In this document: piece after piece, positions 1 through 6,610 of the stretch
Numbering within the stretch: the stretch's first letter is position 1
Layout: each line of letters begins with the position of its first letter
Source of the DNA: Actinomycetes bacterium
GTDB taxonomy: Bacteria; Actinomycetota; Actinomycetes; Propionibacteriales; Propionibacteriaceae
Length of the DNA stretch: 11,082 bases
Direction of reading: 5' to 3'
NCBI GenBank assembly: GCA_029778515.1
Contig: JAKOQD010000033.1
Coordinates: 1 to 11,082 of the forward strand
Notes under the pieces: generated by a model
Database searches by the model: none
What the model saw: the letters and a program-made list of their open reading frames with translations, nothing else
What the model was told of the DNA's origin: nothing
Program-made: the position numbers and the translations under genes

Positions 1-164
1 GCACCATGGGTACTCGCCCCGGGTAGGGCCACGTACAGATCACCCGGCCGGACCCCAGCCGAGCTGAGGCTCAGCCCGGTAACGGCGACGTCGGGTGCGC
101 CTGGGAGCAGGGCGGCCAGCGAGGTCGGGACACCCGCCGGCCGGAGCGTCTCGGGCTTGGTCAT
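1..164 (-). CDS. murE: MurE, UDP-N-acetylmuramoyl-tripeptide synthetase (5' end only)
   Basis: Only the first 54 codons are present; the gene runs off the left edge of the window. MurE is the cytoplasmic ATP-dependent ligase that adds the third amino acid to UDP-MurNAc-L-Ala-D-Glu in peptidoglycan precursor synthesis. The visible part matches the family's N-terminal UDP-binding domain: a VTGLSLSSAGVRPGD stretch (about residues 28-42) followed by LYVALPGASTHG, equivalent to the usual D-S-R-x-V-x-P-G-D-x-F-V-A-x-x-G motif. The ATG at 164 is preceded by an AAGG-type Shine-Dalgarno about 10 bases upstream. It lies 21 bp after the ftsI stop, in the standard dcw order, so it is very likely cotranscribed with ftsI. 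Whether it adds diaminopimelate or lysine cannot be judged, because the specificity loop lies outside the window. Confidence 0.9.
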   Translation of the reverse strand, partial: MTKPETLRPAGVPTSLAALLPGAPDVAVTGLSLSSAGVRPGDLYVALPGASTHG

Positions 165-185
165 GGGTAGCTACCTTACGAGCGG

Positions 186-2036
186 TCAGGGCTCGATCGG
201 CAACTTGGGCGAAGCCGACTTCGACTGTGCCACGCCGTAGCGCGGCAGCGCGACGGACATGATGTCCTGGTAGGCGGGGCCGGCCACGGCCGACCCGGAC
301 GAACCGCGCCGTGGGTTGTCGATCACCACATAGGTGAGGATCTGCGGGTCCTCCACCGGGCCGACGCCGATGGTCGAGGTGACCAGGCCGTTGAAGCAGT
401 TGCAGTCCGGGTCGAGCTTCTTCGAGGTCCCGGTCTTCGCGCCAGTGCGATACCCGTCGACGGTGAAGGTACGGCTGGTGCTCTGCATCACCATGCTCTC
501 CATCATCGACACCACCTCGGCCGACGCGTCCGCAGAGATCACGCGCCGCGGCTCGCTGGTGCTCAGTTCCTCGACCGAGCCGTCGGCGTTGGTACGGGAC
601 TTCACCAGGCGCGGCATGTTGTAGATGCCGCCGTTGGCGATGGCGGCCACCGCCGCGGCTTCCTGCAGCAGCGTTACCGCGACCGCGCTACCGCCGAAGG
701 CGAGGCCGTCGCGGGTGTAGTCGGCCATGTCAGCGCCGGGCAGGATGCCCACCGACTCGCCGGGCAGGCCGACGCCGGTCCTGGCGCCGAGGCCGAATGA
801 CACCAGGTAGTCGTGCAGCGCCTGCTTTGACATCTTGCGGGCCAGCAGGATCGTGCCGATGTTGGACGACTTGGCCAGCACTCCCCTGGCGAGCAGTTCG
901 ACCTCGCCATGGCCCCAGGCATCGGTGATGTAGTCGTCGCCCGAACGCACCCTGCTGGGCACCGTGACCACGTCGGTCGCCTTCACCAGCCCCGCGTCCA
1001 CCAGTGCGGCGAATGTGAGCACCTTCTGCACCGAACCGGGGGTGTAGGCGTTGGTCATCGCCCGGTTGTACAGGTCTTCGGGGTCCGCCGAGCTCGGGTC
1101 GTTGCTGTCGAAGCTCGGGTAGTTGGTCAGGGCGAGGATCTCCCCGGTCTTCACGTTCAGCGTCAGGGCCATGCCGGCGTCGGCCTTGGTCGCACGGACG
1201 CGATCGGCGACGATCTGGTCCTGGTGCCACTGCATGCCCGCGTCGAGGGTGAGCTGGTAGTCCAGGCCGTTCACAGCCGGGGTCAACACGTTGTTGCCCA
1301 GCGGGATCTTGCCGTTCGGCGAGGTCTCGTAGATCTCCTTGCCGGGCTTGCCGGCCAGCGACTTGTTGAGCGCCTGTTCCAGGCCGCTGGCGCCGGTGCC
1401 GTCCTCGGAGAGGAAGCCGAGCACGTTCGAAGCCAGGGCGCCGTTCGGATACACGCGCGTCGGGTTGCTCTCCGAGCGCAGGCCGACCAGCCCGGCAGCG
1501 GTCATCGCGAGCGCGATCTCGCGGTAGGTGGCGCCGGACACATTCTTTGCGATCAGCTGGTACGACTGGCCCTTGCCGGTCGCGGTCAGCTTCGGCAGGT
1601 ACTCGTCGGCGGTGCCGCCGAGGAAGCGCACCAGGAGGTCGGCGATCTGTTGCGGCGCGGCAGCTGCGACCTCGCGGTCCTTTGTGGTCATCTCGGCGTT
1701 CATCCGGCCGTTGGTTGCGATCATCTTCGCGTCGGCGATGATCTTCACCGTGTCGGCCGTCATCGCCAGCACTTCACCGTTGCGATCGGTGATCTCGCCG
1801 CGGAACGCCGGCAGGTCGTGCGCCACCGTGATCTGGTTGGCGGCCTGCTCGGCCACGTTGGTGGCGTCGATGGCCTGCACCTGCACGGCGCGTCCGGCAG
1901 CCAGCGAGAAGACGACGGCGATCGAGATCAGCAGCACCCGCAGCCGTCCGACCGTGGGCGCCAGCGGCAGCCGCTTCACCTTCCGCTTCTTCTTCGACGC
2001 GTCGGACGCGAAGAACCGATCCAGCGGCCGGCTCAC
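186..2036 (-). CDS. ftsI: FtsI/PbpB, septal class B penicillin-binding protein
   Basis: This is the division-specific peptidoglycan transpeptidase (PBP3 type), anchored in the membrane at the septum and expected to work with FtsW. The 616-residue length is normal for the family. A basic cytoplasmic N-terminus (SKKKRKVKR) precedes one membrane segment at about residues 31-50. A PBP dimerisation/pedestal region follows, with RGEITDRNGEVLA at about 79-91. The transpeptidase domain carries SVQK (catalytic Ser335, Lys338), SSN (390-392) and KTG (534-536). The start is GTG at 2036, inside a GTGA overlap with the ftsL stop, so translation is probably coupled; a weak AAGAAGG lies about 10 bases upstream. 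The KTG box reads GAKTGT rather than the common GKTGT, and two cysteines (545 and 547) follow it closely. The C-terminal tail is short and rich in Ser, Lys and Pro. Identification is firm from the motifs and from the neighbours. Confidence 0.96.
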   Translation of the reverse strand: MSRPLDRFFASDASKKKRKVKRLPLAPTVGRLRVLLISIAVVFSLAAGRAVQVQAIDATNVAEQAANQITVAHDLPAFRGEITDRNGEVLAMTADTVKIIADAKMIATNGRMNAEMTTKDREVAAAAPQQIADLLVRFLGGTADEYLPKLTATGKGQSYQLIAKNVSGATYREIALAMTAAGLVGLRSESNPTRVYPNGALASNVLGFLSEDGTGASGLEQALNKSLAGKPGKEIYETSPNGKIPLGNNVLTPAVNGLDYQLTLDAGMQWHQDQIVADRVRATKADAGMALTLNVKTGEILALTNYPSFDSNDPSSADPEDLYNRAMTNAYTPGSVQKVLTFAALVDAGLVKATDVVTVPSRVRSGDDYITDAWGHGEVELLARGVLAKSSNIGTILLARKMSKQALHDYLVSFGLGARTGVGLPGESVGILPGADMADYTRDGLAFGGSAVAVTLLQEAAAVAAIANGGIYNMPRLVKSRTNADGSVEELSTSEPRRVISADASAEVVSMMESMVMQSTSRTFTVDGYRTGAKTGTSKKLDPDCNCFNGLVTSTIGVGPVEDPQILTYVVIDNPRRGSSGSAVAGPAYQDIMSVALPRYGVAQSKSASPKLPIEP

Positions 2037-2719
2037 GGCTGCTTGCCCTTCTTGGCTTTGGCCTTCTTCGCCGCTTCGGCCTTCTTCTTGGCCTCGACCT
2101 TCTTCTTGGCCTCGGCCTTCTTCTTGGCTTCGGCCTTCTTCTTGGCTTCGGCCTTCTTCTCGGCTTCGGCCTTCTTCTTGGCTTCAGCCTTCTTCTTCGC
2201 CTCAGCTTCCTTCTTGGCTTCCGCGCGCTGCTTGGCCTCGGCCTTGGCCTTGGCGATCCGCTCGGCTTCGGCCTTGTCCAAGGCGATCACCTGGGCTTCA
2301 GCCTGCTCCTTGGTCAGGTAGCGGGCGGTGGGCACTTCACCGCCGACGACCGCGCTCGCCTCGCCGAGCACCTTGCCGTCGGACAGCCGAAGCTGCGCTC
2401 CGTACGGGTTTGGACGCATGCCCAACTGCTGCGCCGCCACCGCGAGGTGCTGGATCGAGCGGGCGTCCGCCACTTCGGCCTGCAGCGAGGCCAGCTGGAT
2501 CTCCAGTACCGTCGCCTCGTGTTGGCGGCTCTGCACCGCGAACGCCTGGTTCTGCAGGGCCGTCGTGAGCACGAGCAGGCCGACCGTGCCCGCGGCCAGC
2601 ACAAGTGCGATCACCAGCGCGAACGGGATCGTGGCCATCCGTCCGCGCGGACGGGCGACCGGACGCAGCTGCGGACGCGCCCCCTGCTTTCCGGGGCGCG
2701 GAGCCAGCAAAGCGGTCAT
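2033..2719 (-). CDS. ftsL: FtsL-like septum protein with a long Ala/Glu/Lys repeat tail
   Basis: This is a bitopic membrane protein in the ftsL position between rsmH and ftsI; FtsL normally forms the FtsQ-FtsB-FtsL complex that activates FtsWI. A basic N-terminus (about 1-29) precedes a membrane segment at about 30-53 and a heptad-like coiled coil at about 55-97. A LGMRPNP motif (99-105), usual at the end of the FtsL/FtsB coiled coil, comes next. The protein then continues well past the length of a typical FtsL, about 100-130 residues, to 228. Residues 137-165 are rich in Ala, Glu and Lys, and residues 166-219 form nine hexads of AEAKKK type. The ATG at 2719 has a strong AGGAGG upstream and overlaps the rsmH stop as ATGA. 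Sequence similarity to FtsL is weak by nature, so the call rests on topology, the LGM motif and gene order. The tail's function is unknown. Confidence 0.82.
   Translation of the reverse strand: MTALLAPRPGKQGARPQLRPVARPRGRMATIPFALVIALVLAAGTVGLLVLTTALQNQAFAVQSRQHEATVLEIQLASLQAEVADARSIQHLAVAAQQLGMRPNPYGAQLRLSDGKVLGEASAVVGGEVPTARYLTKEQAEAQVIALDKAEAERIAKAKAEAKQRAEAKKEAEAKKKAEAKKKAEAEKKAEAKKKAEAKKKAEAKKKVEAKKKAEAAKKAKAKKGKQP
2063..2224 (-). repeat. 18-bp tandem repeat encoding AEAKKK hexads
   Basis: Nine in-frame 18-bp units within the ftsL gene encode residues 166-219. The units read AEAKKE, AEAKKK (twice), AEAEKK, AEAKKK (three times), VEAKKK and AEAAKK. On the plus strand they appear as reiterations of cttcttcttggcttcggc with third-position variants. 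Each consensus unit carries a net charge of about +2. Because the units are nearly identical in DNA, the copy number may vary by slippage or recombination, and assembly errors here are possible. Confidence 0.9.
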
Positions 2720-3690
2720 CGGTCGACCTCCTGGTTGCGGGTGATGGCACGTAGCCGGGCGGACGCGGCCCTCGGATTGGCCTCGATCTCGGCAGCGGAG
2801 GGGCGTTCGGCGCCGCGGGTGAGCGGGCTGAACTCGGCGGCGTAGCCGGCCGGGACCGCCGGCACACCGGGCGGCACCCGGTCGCTGGACGCCTTGGCGA
2901 AGGCCTGCTTGACCAGCCGATCCTCACCGGAGTGGTAGGCCAGCACGGCCATCCGTCCGCCTAGGGCCAGCGCCGAGAGACCTGCCGGCAGCACGCCGGC
3001 GAGCGACTCCAGCTCTCCGTTGACCACGATCCGCAGGGCTTGGAAGGTGCGCTTGGCCGGGTGTCCCCCGGTGTGTCGGGCGGCAGCCGGGATCGCGTCC
3101 GCGATCACCTGCACCAACCGGGCCGAGGTCGTGAACGGCGCGTCGGCACGGGCAGCGACGATCCGGTCGGCGATGCGATTGGCGAACCGCTCCTCGCCGT
3201 GAACGCGCAGAATGCGCGCCAGTTCCTTGGCCGGCCAGGTGTTGATGATCGAGGCCGCAGAGAGTTCGGCGCCCGGATCCATGCGCATGTCGAGCGGCGC
3301 GTCCACCGAGTAGGCGAAGCCGCGCTCGGCGCGGTCAATCTGCAGCGAGGAGAGGCCCAGGTCGAGGCAGATCGCCTGCACCCGCTTCAGTCCGGCGTCG
3401 GCCAGCACGTCGGGGAGTTCGTGGTAGACGGCGTGGTGCAGTTCGACACGGTCACCGAAGGGCGCCAGCCGCTCACCGGCCAGCGCGAGCGCGTCCGGAT
3501 CGCGATCGATGCCGACCAAGCGAGCCTGGGGGCAGGCACTGAGCACCAGTTGGGCGTGTCCGCCCATGCCGAGGGTCCCGTCCACGTACACCGAGCCCGG
3601 CGCTCCGAGCGCCGGGGCGAGCAGTTCGAGGATGCGCTCGGCCATGACCGGCACGTGCAGGGACGCCGCCCCACCGGTCACTTCAGCCAT
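2716..3690 (-). CDS. rsmH: RsmH (MraW), 16S rRNA m4C1402 methyltransferase
   Basis: This cytoplasmic S-adenosylmethionine-dependent enzyme methylates N4 of C1402 in the 16S rRNA decoding centre. At 324 residues it has the usual family length. Recognisable blocks in order are HVPVM near the N-terminus, the SAM-binding VDGTLGMGGHA (about 36-46), GIDRDPDAL, DLGLSSLQID, RGFAYSVDAPLDMRMDP, HPAKRTFQALRIVVNGEL, AYHSGEDRLVK and the C-terminal NPRAASARLRAI. The AYHSGED block departs from the common SFHSLED. The ATG at 3690 is preceded by GAGGA about 9 bases upstream. The gene lies 142 bp after mraZ, and its stop overlaps the ftsL start by 4 bases. Its presence at the head of the dcw cluster is typical of bacteria; rRNA modification is the established role, and any direct role in division is not shown. 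Confidence 0.97.
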   Translation of the reverse strand: MAEVTGGAASLHVPVMAERILELLAPALGAPGSVYVDGTLGMGGHAQLVLSACPQARLVGIDRDPDALALAGERLAPFGDRVELHHAVYHELPDVLADAGLKRVQAICLDLGLSSLQIDRAERGFAYSVDAPLDMRMDPGAELSAASIINTWPAKELARILRVHGEERFANRIADRIVAARADAPFTTSARLVQVIADAIPAAARHTGGHPAKRTFQALRIVVNGELESLAGVLPAGLSALALGGRMAVLAYHSGEDRLVKQAFAKASSDRVPPGVPAVPAGYAAEFSPLTRGAERPSAAEIEANPRAASARLRAITRNQEVDR

Positions 3691-3724
3691 GCGCCGCCAT
3701 CCTCGTCATTCGAATCGTGCGATC

Positions 3725-3806
3725 CGGTTTCGATCCGCGTGCTCAGCCGGTACCTGGCACCGGGGAAGGTGCGCCAGGGAGCCAGCCCACGAGCGGATCG
3801 AAGCCG
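3725..3806. repeat. Imperfect 14-bp inverted repeat in the mraZ-rsmH gap
   Basis: Within the 142-bp gap between mraZ and rsmH, CGGTTTCGATCCGC (3725-3738) and GCGGATCGAAGCCG (3793-3806) are inverted copies matching at 13 of 14 positions, with 54 bases between them. In a minus-strand transcript the stem would contain one C-A mismatch; in a plus-strand transcript that position is a G-U pair. The spacer is GC-rich and there is no T-run, so a simple terminator is unlikely. It could be an operator with two half-sites, an mRNA processing or attenuation structure, or chance. I see no convincing promoter in this gap. Confidence 0.5.
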
Positions 3807-3832
3807 CACCGCACGAGTCAGCCAAGCGACGG

Positions 3833-4261
3833 TCATCCCGCCGCAGGTGCTACGTCATCCAAGGCCGCGAAGGCCTCCTCCTGCGCCGCCGAATACTCCG
3901 CCCAGGTCGTCGCGTCCCACACTTCGAGGCGGTTGAAGGCCCCGATCACCACGATGTCCTTGGCCAGGCCCGCGTAGGCCCGCAAGGGAACCGGGACGGT
4001 GACCCGTCCCTGGCTGTCCGGCGATTCGTCCGAGGCGCCCGAGGCCATCATTCGCTGGTACTCCCGCACCCCACGGACGGTGGAGGGACCCGTGGCCGCA
4101 GCGGCGACCTCGGCCATGAAGGCTTCGGTCGGCCAGATGGCCAGGCAGCGGTCCTGCTGCCGGGTGATGACCAGGCCCGATCCGAACTGATCGCGGAATT
4201 TCGCGGGCAGAAAGAACCGTCCCTTGTCGTCGAGCTTGGGGGTGTAGGTGCCGAGAAACAT
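3833..4261 (-). CDS. mraZ: MraZ, dcw cluster transcriptional regulator
   Basis: MraZ is a DNA-binding protein of the SpoVT-AbrB fold that forms ring oligomers. In other bacteria it regulates its own dcw operon by binding short direct repeats upstream. The 142-residue product starts MFLGTYTPKLDDKGRF, the family's typical N-terminus. It has two copies of the DxxxR signature, D11-R15 (DDKGR) and D82-R86 (DSQGR), one in each half of the tandem fold. I chose ATG at 4261 over an in-frame GTG at 4288: the ATG has AAGGGAG about 8 bases upstream and gives the canonical first residues, and the GTG lies inside the repeat operator. It is the first gene of the minus-strand dcw operon and is divergent from the MoxR gene, with 158 bp between the two starts. 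Its C-terminal tail is short and rich in Ala and Glu. Confidence 0.96.
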   Translation of the reverse strand: MFLGTYTPKLDDKGRFFLPAKFRDQFGSGLVITRQQDRCLAIWPTEAFMAEVAAAATGPSTVRGVREYQRMMASGASDESPDSQGRVTVPVPLRAYAGLAKDIVVIGAFNRLEVWDATTWAEYSAAQEEAFAALDDVAPAAG

Positions 4262-4262
4262 G

Positions 4263-4280
4263 CGCCCACTCCCTTCGCTC
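4263..4280 (-). promoter_or_regulatory. Ribosome binding site that decides the mraZ start
   Basis: AAGGGAG on the minus strand (about 4269-4275) sits roughly 8 bases before the ATG at 4261. It supports that ATG over the in-frame GTG at 4288, which has only operator repeats upstream. Confidence 0.7.
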
Positions 4281-4320
4281 TCCTCCACTTAGCGCCACCC
4301 TACTCCACTTTCCACCACCC
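4281..4320 (-). promoter_or_regulatory. Candidate MraZ operator: four 10-bp direct repeats
   Basis: Read on the minus strand just upstream of mraZ, four consecutive 10-base units are GGGTGGTGGA, AAGTGGAGTA, GGGTGGCGCT and AAGTGGAGGA. All four share GTGG at the same place, a consensus of RRGTGG. The period is one helical turn, so the cores face the same side of the DNA. MraZ proteins in Escherichia coli and Mycoplasma are known to bind arrays of short direct repeats with TGGG- or AAAGTG-like cores and about 10-bp spacing. The array ends 19 bases before the mraZ ATG, which suggests autoregulation. No clear -10/-35 pair was found next to it. Confidence 0.78.
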
Positions 4321-4332
4321 AGCATCCCTTTC

Positions 4333-4363
4333 GGTGCCGATTTGTGGGCCCTAACCCGGCACC
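4333..4363. repeat. Short inverted repeat in the mraZ-moxR divergent region
   Basis: GGTGCCG (4333-4339) and CGGCACC (4357-4363) are perfect 7-bp inverted arms around a 17-base spacer, which itself contains GGGCCC near the centre. The position between two divergent starts would suit a regulator site, but arms this short can arise by chance in GC-rich DNA. No protein is assigned. Confidence 0.3.
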
Positions 4364-4406
4364 CTTGAGCCAGCGCTAGGACGCCGCGAATAGGGTTGGG
4401 CGGACG

Positions 4407-4413
4407 GGAGGAG
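4407..4413 (+). promoter_or_regulatory. Ribosome binding site of the MoxR gene
   Basis: GGAGGAG lies 6 bases before ATG 4420 and 9 bases before ATG 4423. It rules against the upstream TTG start at 4396, which would place the Shine-Dalgarno inside the coding region. Confidence 0.8.
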
Positions 4414-4419
4414 TCGCGA

Positions 4420-5382
4420 ATGATGACGAGTACGGACACCGAGATCGGTGAGGTGCTGGCGCTGGCGCAGGCGGTGCGGGCCACGGTCAGCCAGGTGATC
4501 GAGGGAAAGCCCGAGGCGGTCGACCTGGCGATCACGGCCCTGCTCGCCGAGAGCCACCTGCTGATCGAGGACGTGCCCGGCGTGGGCAAGACCATGCTCG
4601 CCAAGTCGCTGGCCCGGGCGATCGACTGCACCGTGCGACGCATTCAGTTCACTCCCGACCTGCTGCCAAGCGACATCACCGGGGTCTCGGTGTGGGCGGC
4701 CGGGGAGTTCCAGTTCAAGCCCGGCGGCATCTTCGCCAACATCGTGATCGGCGACGAGATCAACCGCGCCTCCCCCAAGACCCAGTCGGCGCTGTTGGAG
4801 GCAATGGAGGAGCGGCGGGTCTCGGTGGACACCACCACTCATCTGCTCCCCCGTCCCTTCCTGGTGATCGCCACCCAGAACCCGATCGAAATGGAGGGCA
4901 CCTATCCCCTGCCCGAGGCCCAGCGCGACCGCTTCGGCCTGCGAATCTCGATGGGCTACCCAAGCACCGAAGCCGAGGTGGCAATGCTCGACCACCACGG
5001 CGAACGCGACATGCTCGAACCGTTGGTGCCAGTGACGGATGCGGCCGCAGTGATGCGCGCGGTGCAGGTCGTGCGCCGCGTGTTCGTCCACTCCAGCCTG
5101 AAGTCATACCTGGTCGGCATCGTGAACGAGACCCGCTCGCAGTCGGCCACCCGGCTCGGGGCCTCGCCGCGGGCCGGGCTGCAGTTGATGCGCGCAGCGA
5201 AGGCGCGAGCCGCGATGTCCGGACGCAACTACGTGATCCCCGAAGACATCTCCGACCTGGCCGAACCGACCCTGGCGCACCGCATCCTGCTGAACGCACA
5301 GGCTCAGCGCGGGCCGAACAGCAGCTCGGAACTCATCCACGCGTGCGTCCGCGCCGTCCCGGTACCCACCGGACGCAGGTGA
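4420..5382 (+). CDS. MoxR-family AAA+ ATPase
   Basis: This is a cytoplasmic ATPase of the MoxR subfamily; members are thought to act as chaperones that mature or activate partner proteins, often those encoded next door. From the chosen start the product has 320 residues, typical of the family. It shows Walker A (GVGKT, 54-58), Walker B (IVIGDE, 108-113), the conserved INRASPKTQSALLEAMEE segment, sensor 1 around ATQNPIE (151-157), PLPEAQRDRF, and a sensor 2 arginine in LGASPRA (R251). An upstream in-frame TTG at 4396 is possible, but GGAGGAG at 4407-4413 points to the ATG at 4420, or to the adjacent ATG at 4423. It is the first gene of a plus-strand cluster with DUF58 and transglutaminase genes, a recurrent combination. 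I know no specific substrate for this trio in Actinobacteria; an envelope function is inferred from the partners. Confidence 0.94.
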   Translation: MMTSTDTEIGEVLALAQAVRATVSQVIEGKPEAVDLAITALLAESHLLIEDVPGVGKTMLAKSLARAIDCTVRRIQFTPDLLPSDITGVSVWAAGEFQFKPGGIFANIVIGDEINRASPKTQSALLEAMEERRVSVDTTTHLLPRPFLVIATQNPIEMEGTYPLPEAQRDRFGLRISMGYPSTEAEVAMLDHHGERDMLEPLVPVTDAAAVMRAVQVVRRVFVHSSLKSYLVGIVNETRSQSATRLGASPRAGLQLMRAAKARAAMSGRNYVIPEDISDLAEPTLAHRILLNAQAQRGPNSSSELIHACVRAVPVPTGRR

Positions 5383-5398
5383 GCGGGCTGAGGTCACG

Positions 5399-6610
5399 AT
5401 GAGATCCGGCGCAGGGTTGACCGGACGAGGCTGGACGATGCTCGGCGCCGGCGTGCTGTGGTGTGTCGGCGCCGGTTTCGTCGGCCAGCGGGACCTGTGG
5501 TGGCCCGGTCTCTTCCTCATCCTGCTGCCGGTGTTGAGTTGGCTCCTGCTGCTGCCCAACGCCACCGGGCTCAGCGCCCGCCGCAGCGTGGCACCGAGCC
5601 GGGTGATCGTCGGCGGACAGACCGAGGTTGAGGTCATGCTGGCCCCACGCACGCGGATGCTCGGCGGTGTTACCCGCGTCCGCGATCGGGTGCCGGCGAC
5701 GTTGGGCCAGACCTCCTGGTACGGCCTGCCCACTCGCGCCGGCCGGTGGGTGCAACGCCTGCGCTACCAACTCAGCCCCAGCCGCCGCGGCCGCTACCGG
5801 ATCGGTCCCCTCGAGCGGACCAGCGGCGACGGCCTCGGGCTGGCCCGAGCCGCCCAGGTCGTGCCCGCCTACAGCGAACTCCTGGTCACCCCGCGAGTCG
5901 AAGTACTGGCCAACCTGGGGGCCGCTTCCGGGCTGGGCGTCGCTCCGGACACCACGTTGCTGCGCACCGGCCACGGCAGCGCTGACGACGTGCTGATCCG
6001 GGAGTACCACCACGGCGATGACATGCGCCGCATCCACTGGCGCTCGACTGCGCGGACGGGTGAGCTGATGGTGCGCCGCGAGGAGCGGTCCCGTGACCCG
6101 ATCGCGACGATCGTGCTGGACAATCGGGCGCGTAGCTACGGCGGGCACGCTGCCGACGAGCGCTTCGAGTGGGCAATTTCGGCTGCGGCGAGCATCGGCG
6201 TCCACCTGCTCGCGGACGGCTTCGACGTGAGCCTGGTGATGGCCGACGGTAGCCTGGTCAGCCCGCCCCGGGCCGGCGCCGACCGCGAGAACGTCCTGCT
6301 CGAGCACCTGGCCGAGGTGGACACCGTGGGCAACCGGCACCTGAGCGAGGCGATGGCCACCTGTACCCGCGGCGAGGAGGGCCAGCTGCTGATCGCGGTC
6401 CTTGGCCGCGTCGAGGCCGCCGACAGCGTGGCGCTGACTGAGGCGTGCCAACGGGGACGCGCCTGCTGGGCGCTCCTGGTGAACTCCGGCGGCCGCGACG
6501 TCAGCGGGCTGAACACGCTGGTCGCCGCCGGTTGGCGCTGCGGCACCGCGGAGGCCGGCGTCGGCGTGGCGGACGCCTGGCGTAACCTCGGTCGGCAGGA
6601 GTCCCGGTGA
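5399..6610 (+). CDS. DUF58 domain membrane protein
   Basis: This 403-residue protein has two closely spaced N-terminal membrane segments (about 14-30 and 36-53). A beta-rich region (about 60-170) follows, and then the DUF58 signature: R201-EYHHGDDMRRIHW-R216, with STARTGELMVRR just after it. The downstream part, starting IATIVLDN (about 235-242), resembles the von Willebrand A-like fold of the family but lacks a full metal-binding DxSxS motif. DUF58 proteins are usually encoded beside MoxR ATPases and may be their clients or adaptors; the biochemical role is not established. The ATG at 5399, 16 bp after the moxR stop, has GAGGT with a short 4-base spacer. An ATG at 5438 (Met14) also has a GAGG upstream, but the LTGRGW residues before it match the usual family start. 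Its stop overlaps the next start as GTGA. Confidence 0.93.
   Translation: MRSGAGLTGRGWTMLGAGVLWCVGAGFVGQRDLWWPGLFLILLPVLSWLLLLPNATGLSARRSVAPSRVIVGGQTEVEVMLAPRTRMLGGVTRVRDRVPATLGQTSWYGLPTRAGRWVQRLRYQLSPSRRGRYRIGPLERTSGDGLGLARAAQVVPAYSELLVTPRVEVLANLGAASGLGVAPDTTLLRTGHGSADDVLIREYHHGDDMRRIHWRSTARTGELMVRREERSRDPIATIVLDNRARSYGGHAADERFEWAISAAASIGVHLLADGFDVSLVMADGSLVSPPRAGADRENVLLEHLAEVDTVGNRHLSEAMATCTRGEEGQLLIAVLGRVEAADSVALTEACQRGRACWALLVNSGGRDVSGLNTLVAAGWRCGTAEAGVGVADAWRNLGRQESR

Noticed and set aside
1977..1994. FtsI N-terminus contains KKKRKV, identical to the core of the SV40 nuclear localisation signal.
   Set aside because: It is a chance match. Basic residues before the membrane segment are expected from the positive-inside rule in a bacterial bitopic protein.
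909..2321. A long 470-codon open frame on the plus strand antisense to ftsI and ftsL.
   Set aside because: It is a GC-rich shadow frame. The product is low-complexity (His/Gly/Val/Arg, then FFLASAFF repeats that are the reverse of the AEAKKK repeat), while the minus strand encodes well-known conserved proteins.
2860..2907. AYHSGED in RsmH in place of the usual SFHSLED, as a sign of an altered enzyme.
   Set aside because: His, Ser, Glu and Asp are kept, and all other motifs are intact, so it looks like ordinary lineage variation.
3040..3936. Open frame on the plus strand crossing rsmH, the mraZ-rsmH gap and the mraZ end.
   Set aside because: It is opposite two clear genes, has no plausible ribosome binding site and has a composition typical of an antisense frame.
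4262..4288. Nine-residue longer mraZ starting at GTG 4288.
   Set aside because: The extension would be encoded by the operator repeat and the ribosome binding site, and the family normally begins MFLG, as at ATG 4261.
4365..4396. TTGAGC followed by TAGGGT as a promoter for the MoxR operon.
   Set aside because: The spacing is 20 bp, too long for a normal sigma-70-type promoter, and no better -10 lies at 17-18 bp. A promoter must be near, but I cannot place it.
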